16,717 bases of DNA from DASVHS01 sp036390755. Its GTDB lineage: Bacteria; Acidobacteriota; Thermoanaerobaculia; Gp7-AA8. The position numbers and the translations under genes are program-made. Each line of letters begins with the position of its first letter. The first letter of the stretch is position 1. The notes under the pieces are model-generated. The model was not told the origin of the DNA. It did not search any database and was given only the letters and a program-made list of their open reading frames with translations. The stretch lies in NCBI GenBank assembly GCA_036390755.1, contig DASWBH010000495.1, positions 1 to 16,717 of the forward strand, in the 5' to 3' direction. Shown here one piece after another: positions 1 through 8,784 of the stretch.

Positions 1-2
1 GG

Positions 3-50
3 ATTCTACGCCCGGCCGTGGCGAAGGGATTGCTTGCACCGGCGTCGTGA
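3..50 (+). CDS. Possible 3' end of an upstream gene (partial)
   Basis: A reading frame open from the left edge ends at a TGA (48-50), giving a tail that reads ILRPAVAKGLLAPAS. The stop overlaps the GTG start of the next gene as GTGA, an arrangement typical of translationally coupled genes. Only 15 codons are visible, so no family can be named. The frame may be open by chance in GC-rich DNA. Confidence 0.25.
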   Translation: MLRPAVAKGLLAPAS

Positions 51-808
51 CCCCTCACGACTCGATGGACCGCGTTTCGCCGACTCTCGAACCCGGCCAG
101 CCGGTGCTGATGCATCAGAACTGGCATCACCTGCTGTTTCTGCACTGGGAGGTGCCGCCGGCGGAGCTGCAGGCGCTCGTACCCTCGCGGCTCACCGTCG
201 ACACGTTCGAAGGAAAGGCGTACGTCGGACTGATTCCGTTCACGGTCACCGGCGCGCGTCCGGTGCTCGCGCCGCCGATTCCGCCTGTCTCGAATTTCCA
301 CGAGATCAACGTGCGCACGTACGTGCATCTCAACGGACGCGATCCCGGCGTGTGGTTCTTCAGCCTCGATGCGTCGAGCAGCGTTGCGGTCGCGGCTGCG
401 CGCGCCGCCTATCACCTCGCATACTTCCACGCGCAGATGGAGTTCGCCGCGTCATCCGATCCTTTGCCGCGCATCACCTTTCGCTCGCACCGCGACGATT
501 CGCGCGGCGCGATGCCCGCTCACGCGCACATTCGTTACGCGCCGGCCGAGGGTCTGACGACGCAGGCGCGTGTCGGGACGATCGAGCATTTTCTCATCGA
601 GCGATACATCCTCTACGCGGAAGATTCGGAGCACTCGCTGCATCGCGCGCGCGTACACCATCCGCCGTATCCGATCCAGCGCGCCGAGCTGCAGGAGCTC
701 GACGAGACGCTGGTCTGGGCCGCAGGCATCAAGCGGTCGGACGCCATTCCGATGCGGCATTACGCGCGGGAAGTGAACGTCAAGGTCTACCCGCCCCAGA
801 AGTGCTGA
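47..808 (+). CDS. DUF2071 (YqjF-like) family protein
   Basis: A 253-residue protein recognised as DUF2071/COG3361 (YqjF family) from its N-terminal block: MHQNWHHLLFLHWEVPP, then a 'PSRLTVDTFEGKAYVGLIPF' segment, and later the AYHLAYFHAQMEF block. The family's biochemical role is unknown and I do not assign one. Length is normal for the family. There is no signal peptide or membrane segment, so it is probably cytosolic. The GTG at 47 was chosen because it overlaps the stop of a possible upstream gene as GTGA; an in-frame ATG at 65 is the alternative, and neither has a good Shine-Dalgarno. A 65 bp gap separates it from the macroglobulin gene, so it may not belong to that operon. Confidence 0.88.
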   Translation: MTPHDSMDRVSPTLEPGQPVLMHQNWHHLLFLHWEVPPAELQALVPSRLTVDTFEGKAYVGLIPFTVTGARPVLAPPIPPVSNFHEINVRTYVHLNGRDPGVWFFSLDASSSVAVAAARAAYHLAYFHAQMEFAASSDPLPRITFRSHRDDSRGAMPAHAHIRYAPAEGLTTQARVGTIEHFLIERYILYAEDSEHSLHRARVHHPPYPIQRAELQELDETLVWAAGIKRSDAIPMRHYAREVNVKVYPPQKC

Positions 809-873
809 CCGCCGCAATCTCGCCATAATCTTTCCGCGGCGTTGCCAAAACGCGCACCTACACTTCAACTGTC

Positions 874-3800
874 ATGAAGCGCGTCGTCGTCCTCTGCATC
901 GCACTCCTTCTCAACAGTCCGCTCGCCCATGCCGCCAACACGCTGCGAATCATCAGCGCCGGGCCGGTGGGCGAGGTCGCATCACTCGCCGAAGCGAACG
1001 AGATCCGCGTCGTCTTCTCCGAGCCGATGGTCGTCCTCGGCAGGATCCCGCCGGTCGTCCACGCGCCGTACTTTCACATCCGGCCGCAGGTGCCCGGCGC
1101 GTTCCGGTGGTCGGGAACGACCACGCTGATCTTCACGCCGCAGATGCTGCCGTTCGCGACGAGGTACGACGTCACGATCGACGCGAACACGACGTCCGTC
1201 GCCGGCAACACGCTCGATCGCGCATACACCTTCTCCTTCACGACGCCGACCGTCCGCCTGCTGAACACGAACTGGTATCGCAAGCCGGATCGCGCGGTCG
1301 TGATCGGCCTGCGGTTCAACCAGCCGGTCGACGGAGCGGCGATCCTGCAGCACTTGCAGCTCCGGACGAGGGCCGTCGCGTTCGTCGCGCCGGTGATCCC
1401 GCCGGAAGGAATCGAGCGGCTGAAGAAGTCTGAGCCGCAGTCGCTTCAGGCTTTCGAGGCAAAGAAAGGGAAGGCGCAGCAGGCGTCGTCGTCGAACGGA
1501 GCGCCAGTGTTCTCGTTTCTCACAACCAATTGGGATCGCTCGAAGCTGGGAAATCCGTCGGCCGATCTCGTCGTCATCGAGACGAAGCCGGGCATTCCGC
1601 CCGAGACGCACATGCAGTTGACGCTCGACCGCGGACTGGCGACAGCGCAAGGCGTCGTGACCGGCATCGAGCAGACGTTCCAGATCGACCTGGAGACCGT
1701 CCTGTTCGTCGAGTCCGTCGCATGCGCGACGAACTGCGATCCCGATCGCTACAACGGTCTGCGCTTCCGCTCGGCCGGTCTGTCGCTCGAAGAGGTGCGC
1801 AAGGCGGTCTCGCTCGTCGACATCACCGATCCGGCGCACGAAGTGCCGGTGCAGCAGCACACGACGGAGCGCGAGTACGACTATCCGTCGGCGCAGTACA
1901 GCTTCGACGACATCGGCTTCAGCGTGCTGCCGGCGCGTCGCTATCTCGTCCGCGTCGACCCTTCGCTCGCCTCCAACGACGGCCAGACCCTCGGCTACAC
2001 GTGGCTGGGCACCGTCGATTACCTCCACCGCAACGCGTTCATCAGCTTCGGCAACGGGCAGGGCGTTTGGGAGTCGAGCAGCGGCCCGATCCTCCCATTC
2101 CACGCGCGCAACTACCGCAGCGTGCAGCAGTGGCTCGCGCCGTTGACGATCGACGAGACGATGCCGGCGCTTCTCGAGCTGCGCGGCAACGGCTTCCGCT
2201 CCGCGCCGAAGATCGAACCGCAGAACCGGACGCTGAATCCGACGCCGGACAAGATCCAGTCGTTCGGACTGAACATCGGCAAGACCGTTGGCAGCGACAA
2301 CAGAGGCCTGCTGTGGGCGGCCGTGAAACCGGGCCAGCCGCTGCCGAAGTCGCCGGTGTACGACCCCGACATCCGCGCCACCATCGTCCAGGTCACGAAC
2401 CTCGGCATCAGCGTGAAAGACAGCCCGCAGAACGTCGTCATTCTCGTGACGTCGCTCGACACGGCGAAGCCCGTCGCGGGCGCGAACGTCTCGATCCGCA
2501 ACACGGCCAACAAGGTCGTCTGGAGCGGCGTGACGGACGAGCACGGAATCGCTGTCGCGGACGCGAAGCACCTGCGCGCGACGAAACAGACAGCGAAAAA
2601 CGACGAGGACGAGTGGGAGCAGTCGTGGCGCGCGATTACGGATCTGCACTTCATCGTCGTCGCGGAGAAGGAAGGAGACATTGCTTACGCGGGCAGCGAC
2701 TGGAACGAAGGCGTGCAGCCGTGGGAGTTCGACCTCCGCTTCGATTTGAACGAAGCGCATCCGCTGCTGCGCGGCACGATCTTCACCGATCGCGGCGTCT
2801 ACAAGCTCGGCGAAGAGGTTCACTTCAAAGCGATCGTGCGCAGCGATACGCCGTCGGGCATGCAGCTGCTCGCGGCCGGGACGAAGATCGATGTCGCACT
2901 GCGTGATGCGCATGCCAAGGAGATCGACAAGCGGACGCTGTCGCTGAACAACTGGAGCAGTGCAGAGTGGACGTTCCAGTTGCCGGCGGACGCGCCGCTC
3001 GGCAGCTACTCCGTCACCGCCACAGTCTCAGGGCAGAAGCTCGGCATCGGCGGCGAGTTCCTCGTCGCGGCTTATCGCCGGCCCGATTTCCGTGTCGACA
3101 CGACTCTCGGCGCAGCGAGCTCGCTCGCCGGCACGCCGCTCGACGGGAAGATCGTCGGCCGCTATTTGCACGGCGGCGTGATGGCAGGCCGCGATGTCAC
3201 CTGGACCTACTCGAAGATCGAGGTGCTCGACGTTCCCGCGGCAATTCGCGATCGCTTCCCCGAGGAGCGCTACACGTTCCTCGGCTGGGACTGGGAGAAA
3301 GGGAGCCCGTCGCGCATGACGATCTCGACGCAGGAAGAGAAGCTGAACGCGAGCGGCGAGCTTCCGCTGGAGCTCGACACCGACGTGCGAGCGGGCTGGC
3401 CGCTCGAGTACCGGCTCGAGGGCGACGTTACCGACGTGACGCGGCAGCACATCGCAGGACGCGCGGCGTTCCGCGTCGATCCGGCGCCGTGGTACATCGG
3501 ATTGAAGTCGCCCTCGTATTTCGTCGAGGCGGATAGCGGGCTCGATACCGAAGTCGTCGCGGTATCGAATTCCGGTCTGCCCGCGCCTGGCGTCGACGTC
3601 CGGCTGCGTCTCACGCGCATTCAGTACAACAGCGTCCGTCGCGCGATCGGCAACGGCTTCTACGAGTGGGACACCGAGCGCAAGGACATCGCAGCAGGCG
3701 AGTGGACGGTCGCGACGAAGTCTGAACCGGTGCCGTTCCACATCCCGCTGCGCGCGGGCGGCCAGTACCGGCTCGTGGCCACCGCAGGCGGCAAGGACGG

Positions 3801-6639
3801 CCGCAGCACGACGACGCGCCTGACGTTCTATGCAATCGGCTCCGGCTACACCGCATGGGCGCGTTACGACCACAACCGCATCGATCTCGTTCCGGAGAAG
3901 AAGCTCTATCGGCCCGGCGACACCGCACGGATCATGGTGAAGTCGCCGTGGGAGAAGGCGACCGCACTGCTGACGACGGAACGCGAAGGGGTGCGTACGA
4001 GCAAACAGTTCGAACTGACGTCAACTCAGCAGACCATCACCGTCCCGATCACCGAGGACGACATCCCGAATGTCTTTGTCTCCGTCCTGCTGGTCAAAGG
4101 CCGGACGAAAACCGAGGACCGAGGACCGAGGACCGAGGACGACGAATCCGACCCAGGCAAGCCCGCGTTCCGCCTCGGCTACGTCGAGCTGAACGTCGAG
4201 GATGCTTCGAAGCGGTTGAAAGTCGACGTCAAAGCGAATCGCGACGAGTACCGTCCGGCAACGAAAGCGAGCATCGATGTCGACGTCCGCGACGCGTCGG
4301 GCAAACCGGCCGAATCCGAGGTGACGTTGTGGGCCGTCGATTACGGCGTGCTGTCGCTGACGTCGTATCAGACGCCCGACGTGCTCGAGTCGATCTACCT
4401 GCACAAAGCGCTGCAGGTCGTGACCGAGGATTCGCGGCAGCGGATCGTCAGCCGCCGCGTGATCACGCCGAAAGGCGCAGGGGAGGGCGGCGGTGGCGGG
4501 CGCGAGACCGGCGCCGGAGCCATGCGCAAGGACTTCCGTGTCCTCGCGTTCTGGCTCGGCTCCGTCGTCACGGACGCGAACGGTCACGCGACGACTTCGC
4601 TGACCTTGCCGGAGTCGCTCACGACCTATCGCATCATGGCCGTCGCGGGCGATCGCTCGTCGCGTTTCGGCTGGGCGCAGAACGAGATCCGCATCAACAA
4701 GCCGCTGATGATCATGGCCGCGTTCCCGCGCTTCATGGCGGTCGGCGACAACGCGTATTTCGGCGGCACGGTGAACAGCCAGAAGATCTCCGGCGATGCC
4801 ACCGTGACAATCCGCAGCCTCGATCCGTCGATCATCGACTTCAGCGGCGAGAAGAGCGCCAAGGTCGCGGTCAAACCGAACTCGGCATCCGAAGTGCGCT
4901 TCGATGCGGTCGCGAAATCGATTGGAACGGCGCGGATTCAGATGCGCGTGCGCCTCGGTCGCGAGAGCGATGCCTTCGAGGACGTGATCCCGGTCCGCGT
5001 GCTCGTGTCGCCGGAAACCGTCGCCGCGTACGGCGAAGCGAAGCCGCAGGCGCGGGAAACGATCGAAGTCCCGACGAACGTCGTTCCGGGGTTCGGCGGT
5101 CTGCATCTCGAGCTCTCGTCGACGCAGATGGTCGGCCTGGGCGAAGGCGCGAGTTACCTCGTCACGTATCCGTACGGCTGCGCGGAGCAGCGCGCCTCCG
5201 CAGCGCTGGCGCTCGTGCTGACTTCGGATCTCGGCGAAGCGTTCCATCTGCCGGGCATCGATGCGGCGAAAGGAAAGTCGACCGCGCAGGCGACGCTGCA
5301 CGAGCTCGAGAAGTTCCAGTGTGGCGACGGCGGCTTCGCGTACTGGCCGGGCGACTGCGCGATGACGTCGCCGTATCTCACGAGCTACGTGCTGCACGTG
5401 TATCAGCGCGGGCAGAAGCTGGGACACCGCGTCGACGGCGACATGATGAACCGCGCGTACGACTACCTCGATCGGAATCTGAACGAGCCGAAGCCTGCAA
5501 ACGAAGGCTGGTGGCCGGCGTACACGGCGTGGCAGGCGTTCGCCGTGAAGACGCTGGCCGAGGGCGGGCGCAACGTCGACTCGCACGTCAATCGGATCTA
5601 CGAATACGTCGACCGGATGCCGGTGTTCGGCATGTCGTACCTCGCCGACGCGATGATCGCAAAAGGCGAAAAAGGTGCGCGGCTCGAGAACCTGCATCGC
5701 CGCATGCTCAACGCGGTTCTACCCGAAGGCGGGCAGGCGCATGTCGGCGAGCTCGCGGATCCGTATCTGCTCTGGTTCTGGAACTCCAACGTCCGCTCCA
5801 CCGCCATCGTCCTCGGCACTCTCGTGCGGCAGGGCAACGATGAAGAGATCGCGAAGCGGATGGTGCGCTGGCTGATGGTCGTGCGCAAAGGCGGGCGATG
5901 GGGCAACACGCAGGAGAACGCCTGGGCGATGGAGTCGCTCGTCGATTACTACCGCAAGTACGAGTCGGAGGTGCCGGACTTCACGGCGGTCGTTACAGCC
6001 GGTGCGCAGCCGATTGCTCGCGAAGAGTTCCGCGGACGATCGACGCTGTCGAAGGCGAAGGATCTGCCGATCGGTCAACTGCACGCCGGCCCGATCGTCT
6101 TCGATCGTCAGGGCACGGGCACGCTGTTCTACCTGTTGCGTCTGCGCTACGCGCCGGCTGACGCGCATCTGCAGCCGCTCGACGCCGGATTCGCCGTCGA
6201 GCGCACCTATCGCGTACACGGCAACAGCGCGAGCGCGACGTCGTTCAAGGCCGGCGATCTCATCGAGGTCACGCTGCGCATCCGCAACACGAAGGAGCGG
6301 AGGTTCGTCGCGGTCTCCGATCCCATCCCGGCTGGAACCGAACCGGTCGAGACGGCGTTCGCGACGACCGCCGACGTCGTTCGCGAAGAGCAGCAAAGCA
6401 ACGACACGACGTCGTTCTGGGCGTGGTGGCAGCGCGGCGGGTTCGATCACTTCGAGCGTCACGATGACCGCGTCGACGTTTTCGCGACGCGCCTCGACGA
6501 AGGTCAGCACGAGTACCGGTATCTGCTTCGCGCGACGACGGCGGGCGTGTTCATCGCCGCACCGACTCACGCCGAGGAGATGTACGAGCCGGAGGTGTTC
6601 GGCCGTACGGCGACCGCAGTCATCGAGGTGAAGCGATGA
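874..6639 (+). CDS. Bacterial alpha-2-macroglobulin, thioester type (YfhM-like)
   Basis: A 1921-residue secreted protease trap. When a protease cuts its bait region, the protein should close around it and couple to it through an internal Cys-Gln thioester. Seen: signal peptide ending AHA after residue 20, with no lipobox; an MG domain start at about 634 (FTDRGVYKLGEEVHFKAIVR); a flexible glycine-rich stretch at 1200-1216, probably in or near the bait region; the central A2M domain from about 1220 (RVLAFWLGSVVTDANG); the thioester motif YPYGCAEQ with C1436 and Q1439, followed by a helical thioester domain; and C-terminal MG/receptor-type domains to 1921. E. coli YfhM is shorter (1653) and is a lipoprotein. 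The mature chain has only five cysteines: C284, C288, C1436, C1483 and C1495. A heptamer-repeat insertion lies at residues 1080-1089. No clear Shine-Dalgarno precedes the ATG. It overlaps pbpC by 4 bp. Confidence 0.95.
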   Translation: MKRVVVLCIALLLNSPLAHAANTLRIISAGPVGEVASLAEANEIRVVFSEPMVVLGRIPPVVHAPYFHIRPQVPGAFRWSGTTTLIFTPQMLPFATRYDVTIDANTTSVAGNTLDRAYTFSFTTPTVRLLNTNWYRKPDRAVVIGLRFNQPVDGAAILQHLQLRTRAVAFVAPVIPPEGIERLKKSEPQSLQAFEAKKGKAQQASSSNGAPVFSFLTTNWDRSKLGNPSADLVVIETKPGIPPETHMQLTLDRGLATAQGVVTGIEQTFQIDLETVLFVESVACATNCDPDRYNGLRFRSAGLSLEEVRKAVSLVDITDPAHEVPVQQHTTEREYDYPSAQYSFDDIGFSVLPARRYLVRVDPSLASNDGQTLGYTWLGTVDYLHRNAFISFGNGQGVWESSSGPILPFHARNYRSVQQWLAPLTIDETMPALLELRGNGFRSAPKIEPQNRTLNPTPDKIQSFGLNIGKTVGSDNRGLLWAAVKPGQPLPKSPVYDPDIRATIVQVTNLGISVKDSPQNVVILVTSLDTAKPVAGANVSIRNTANKVVWSGVTDEHGIAVADAKHLRATKQTAKNDEDEWEQSWRAITDLHFIVVAEKEGDIAYAGSDWNEGVQPWEFDLRFDLNEAHPLLRGTIFTDRGVYKLGEEVHFKAIVRSDTPSGMQLLAAGTKIDVALRDAHAKEIDKRTLSLNNWSSAEWTFQLPADAPLGSYSVTATVSGQKLGIGGEFLVAAYRRPDFRVDTTLGAASSLAGTPLDGKIVGRYLHGGVMAGRDVTWTYSKIEVLDVPAAIRDRFPEERYTFLGWDWEKGSPSRMTISTQEEKLNASGELPLELDTDVRAGWPLEYRLEGDVTDVTRQHIAGRAAFRVDPAPWYIGLKSPSYFVEADSGLDTEVVAVSNSGLPAPGVDVRLRLTRIQYNSVRRAIGNGFYEWDTERKDIAAGEWTVATKSEPVPFHIPLRAGGQYRLVATAGGKDGRSTTTRLTFYAIGSGYTAWARYDHNRIDLVPEKKLYRPGDTARIMVKSPWEKATALLTTEREGVRTSKQFELTSTQQTITVPITEDDIPNVFVSVLLVKGRTKTEDRGPRTEDDESDPGKPAFRLGYVELNVEDASKRLKVDVKANRDEYRPATKASIDVDVRDASGKPAESEVTLWAVDYGVLSLTSYQTPDVLESIYLHKALQVVTEDSRQRIVSRRVITPKGAGEGGGGGRETGAGAMRKDFRVLAFWLGSVVTDANGHATTSLTLPESLTTYRIMAVAGDRSSRFGWAQNEIRINKPLMIMAAFPRFMAVGDNAYFGGTVNSQKISGDATVTIRSLDPSIIDFSGEKSAKVAVKPNSASEVRFDAVAKSIGTARIQMRVRLGRESDAFEDVIPVRVLVSPETVAAYGEAKPQARETIEVPTNVVPGFGGLHLELSSTQMVGLGEGASYLVTYPYGCAEQRASAALALVLTSDLGEAFHLPGIDAAKGKSTAQATLHELEKFQCGDGGFAYWPGDCAMTSPYLTSYVLHVYQRGQKLGHRVDGDMMNRAYDYLDRNLNEPKPANEGWWPAYTAWQAFAVKTLAEGGRNVDSHVNRIYEYVDRMPVFGMSYLADAMIAKGEKGARLENLHRRMLNAVLPEGGQAHVGELADPYLLWFWNSNVRSTAIVLGTLVRQGNDEEIAKRMVRWLMVVRKGGRWGNTQENAWAMESLVDYYRKYESEVPDFTAVVTAGAQPIAREEFRGRSTLSKAKDLPIGQLHAGPIVFDRQGTGTLFYLLRLRYAPADAHLQPLDAGFAVERTYRVHGNSASATSFKAGDLIEVTLRIRNTKERRFVAVSDPIPAGTEPVETAFATTADVVREEQQSNDTTSFWAWWQRGGFDHFERHDDRVDVFATRLDEGQHEYRYLLRATTAGVFIAAPTHAEEMYEPEVFGRTATAVIEVKR
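4111..4140 (+). repeat. Heptanucleotide tandem repeat (ACCGAGG)x4 inside the macroglobulin gene
   Basis: Four perfect ACCGAGG units plus two bases. They are read in frame as TEDRGPRTED (residues 1080-1089) in a loop just before the conserved DPGKPAFRLGY segment. The unit is not a multiple of three, so gaining or losing one unit would shift the reading frame. Confidence 0.9.
6625..6630 (+). promoter_or_regulatory. Ribosome binding site of pbpC
   Basis: GAGGTG lies 5 nt before the pbpC ATG, inside the last codons of the macroglobulin gene. Together with the ATGA overlap it supports the pbpC start and coupled translation of the two genes. Confidence 0.7.
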
Positions 6640-8780
6640 AATGGGTTGTCGGCTGCTCGTTGCTGGTCTGCGGATTGATGGTTTGGATCCGCTGCGGGAC
6701 GATTGACGAATCGCTGCTCGACCCAACCCGCTTCGCGTCCACAACGATCGTCGATCGTAACGGAGTCGTCCTTTACGAGCCACTCGCGAAAAGCGGGACG
6801 CGCGGCGAGCATCTCTCCGCATCCGATCTGCCCGGCAACGTCGTGCGCGCTACGCTCGCAGCCGAGGATCGGAGGTTCTACTCGCATTTCGGAGTGGATC
6901 CGCCGGCGATTGTTCGCGCGGCACTGCACGACGTACGGCACGGCGCGATCGTCGAGGGCGGCTCGACGATCACGCAGCAGGTGGCGAAGCTGCTGCTCCA
7001 GTCGCGCCAGCGGTCAGCCGCGCAGAAGGTGCGCGAGACCGTCCTCGCGCTGCGGCTCGAGCATCGCTACTCGAAAGCGGACATCCTGGCGATGTACCTG
7101 TCGCTCGCGCCGTACGGAAATCGCGTCAGCGGCGTGACGCGTGCGAGCCGGACGTACTTCGGATGCGCGCCGCAGCAGCTGACCGTGGCGCAGGCCGCAT
7201 ATCTCGCGTCGATCCCGCGGCGGCCAAGCTCAGTGAAGGAAGCGAAGGCGCGTCAGCAGCGGATCCTCGCCTCGATGCGCGCAACGCCGCACGAGCGCAA
7301 CGAGCGACTGCAGTTCGCGCAAGCGCGGGAGCCGGTGCTTGCGCAGCACTTCGTCGAGCGGGTGCTGCGAACCCCGAACCCCGAATCCCGAATCACCACA
7401 ACGCTCGATGCGACCCTCCAGCGCGACGTCCTCGACATCATCGCCGCGAACCGCGGCCGTCTTCTGAAGCACGGCGCGCACAGCGTGGCGGTCGCAGTCC
7501 TCGACAACCGAACCGGCGAGTGGCTGGCGTGGGAGGGCTCGGGCGATTACTTCGGTCAGTCGTTCGGCGGCGCGATCGACGGCGTGATCACGCCGCGGCA
7601 GCCGGGTTCGGCGCTCAAGCCGTTCACCTACGGGTTGGCATTCGAGGAGGGCTACTCGCCCGCGAGCGTTCTCCCAGACGTTCCATCGACGTTTCCGACG
7701 GCGCAGCCGGGCGTCACCTACGAGCCGCGAAATTATGACGGCCATTATCGCGGACCGCTGCGCGTGCGGTCGGCGCTCGCCGGATCGGAGAATGTGCCGG
7801 CAGTGGCGATGCTCTCGCGAGTCGGTCCGGCCGCTTTGCTTCGCGTTCTCCGCCGCGCCGGCTTCACCACTCTCACGAACACTGCCGACTACTACGGCCT
7901 CGGCCTCACACTCGGCGACGCTGAAGTGCGGCTCGACGAATTAGTGGCAGCGTACGCGACGTTCGCGCGCGGCGGCGTCACTCTCGATGGCAAGCAACTT
8001 TTCACGCGGCGGACCGCGTTCTGGATCTCTGACATCCTCTCCGATCCTGACGCCCGCGAGTTCGTCTTCGGCAGCGGCGGCAGTCTCGATTTCCCGTTCC
8101 GCGTCGCGGTGAAGACCGGGACATCGCAGGCGTACCGCGACAACTGGACGGTCGGGTACACCCGCGACATCACGGTCGGCGTGTGGGTGGGCAACTTCGA
8201 TCGCACGGAGCTGCGCAACTCCAGCGGCGTTACGGGTGCGGCGCCGATCTTTCATTCCGTGATGCTCGCCGCGATGAAACGCTCGCGCGGTGCGATCCCG
8301 ATCGGCGACGACGAGCCGATCATCGCGCCGCCGGACGACGTCGAGCTGCTGCCGGTCTGCGCGATCTCGGGATTGCGTCCTTCGACGCACTGCGATTCTG
8401 TCGAGCGCGAGTGGCTGCCGAAGTCAGCGCCCGCCCGGTTCTGCTCGTGGCATCACGACGGCTACACCGACTGGCCCGCGGCGTATGGGGAATGGGCGAA
8501 GAGCAACGCTCCTCACCCTGCGCCCCGCGCCACCCTCTCCCGCACGCGGCAGAGGGAGGAGTTGCGCGTTACAAATCCACCGAACGGAGCGACTTACTAC
8601 ATCGACCCGACGCTCCGCAGCGGGTTCCAGCGCCTGCGTTTCACCGCGAATGCCGACGCGATCTGGCACGTCGACGGCAAGCGTGTTCGGCCGGAATGGC
8701 TTCTCGCTCCCGGTGCGCACACGATCGTTGCGCTCGATGAGCGCGGCGGTCGTGACGAAGTCAGAATCTATGTAAAGTGA
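6636..8780 (+). CDS. pbpC: Penicillin-binding protein 1C (bifunctional glycosyltransferase/transpeptidase)
   Basis: A 714-residue inner-membrane protein (E. coli PBP1c is 770). It should polymerise lipid II (GT51 domain) and carry a transpeptidase domain. Seen: an N-terminal membrane anchor (residues 1-19); the GT51 motif AAEDRRFYSHFGVD with catalytic E77, then EGGSTITQQ with E107; and transpeptidase motifs SALK (S325-K328), SEN and KTG (493-495). A BiPBP_C-type domain (about 644-714) marks the PBP1c subfamily. Two linkers carry repeat-derived sequence: residues 246-253 between the two enzyme domains, and 625-643 before the C-terminal domain. It overlaps the macroglobulin gene by ATGA, a conserved pairing that suggests repair of peptidoglycan at sites where the macroglobulin traps proteases (inference from the family). 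Confidence 0.95.
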   Translation: MKWVVGCSLLVCGLMVWIRCGTIDESLLDPTRFASTTIVDRNGVVLYEPLAKSGTRGEHLSASDLPGNVVRATLAAEDRRFYSHFGVDPPAIVRAALHDVRHGAIVEGGSTITQQVAKLLLQSRQRSAAQKVRETVLALRLEHRYSKADILAMYLSLAPYGNRVSGVTRASRTYFGCAPQQLTVAQAAYLASIPRRPSSVKEAKARQQRILASMRATPHERNERLQFAQAREPVLAQHFVERVLRTPNPESRITTTLDATLQRDVLDIIAANRGRLLKHGAHSVAVAVLDNRTGEWLAWEGSGDYFGQSFGGAIDGVITPRQPGSALKPFTYGLAFEEGYSPASVLPDVPSTFPTAQPGVTYEPRNYDGHYRGPLRVRSALAGSENVPAVAMLSRVGPAALLRVLRRAGFTTLTNTADYYGLGLTLGDAEVRLDELVAAYATFARGGVTLDGKQLFTRRTAFWISDILSDPDAREFVFGSGGSLDFPFRVAVKTGTSQAYRDNWTVGYTRDITVGVWVGNFDRTELRNSSGVTGAAPIFHSVMLAAMKRSRGAIPIGDDEPIIAPPDDVELLPVCAISGLRPSTHCDSVEREWLPKSAPARFCSWHHDGYTDWPAAYGEWAKSNAPHPAPRATLSRTRQREELRVTNPPNGATYYIDPTLRSGFQRLRFTANADAIWHVDGKRVRPEWLLAPGAHTIVALDERGGRDEVRIYVK
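7371..7393 (+). repeat. Heptanucleotide tandem repeat (ACCCCGA-type) x3 inside pbpC
   Basis: Three 7-bp units, ACCCCGA ACCCCGA ATCCCGA, plus the start of a fourth. They are read as TPNPESRI (residues 246-253) in the linker between the glycosyltransferase and transpeptidase domains. As with the macroglobulin repeat, the unit length is incompatible with the codon frame. Confidence 0.8.
8511..8562 (+). repeat. REP-like palindromic element absorbed into the pbpC coding sequence
   Basis: A hairpin with arms CCCTCTCCCGC (8533-8543) and GCGGCAGAGGG (8546-8556), one mismatch in 11 pairs and a 2-nt loop. It lies in a CCTCACCCTGCGCC...GGGAGGAG context that resembles dispersed 'CCCTCACCC...CCCTCTCCCGC' elements of many GC-rich bacteria (recognised from memory). 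It is translated in frame as a Pro/Arg-rich linker, residues 626-642 of PBP1c. Confidence 0.65.
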
Positions 8781-8784
8781 GCGC

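Noticed and set aside
982..2913. 643-residue minus-strand open frame, and similar long frames at 4021-5697 (-), 3855-5843 (+), 5719-6822 (-)
   Set aside because: All lie inside the macroglobulin/pbpC genes; their translations are Arg/Ala/Asp-rich shadow proteins without recognisable motifs, as expected in GC-rich DNA.
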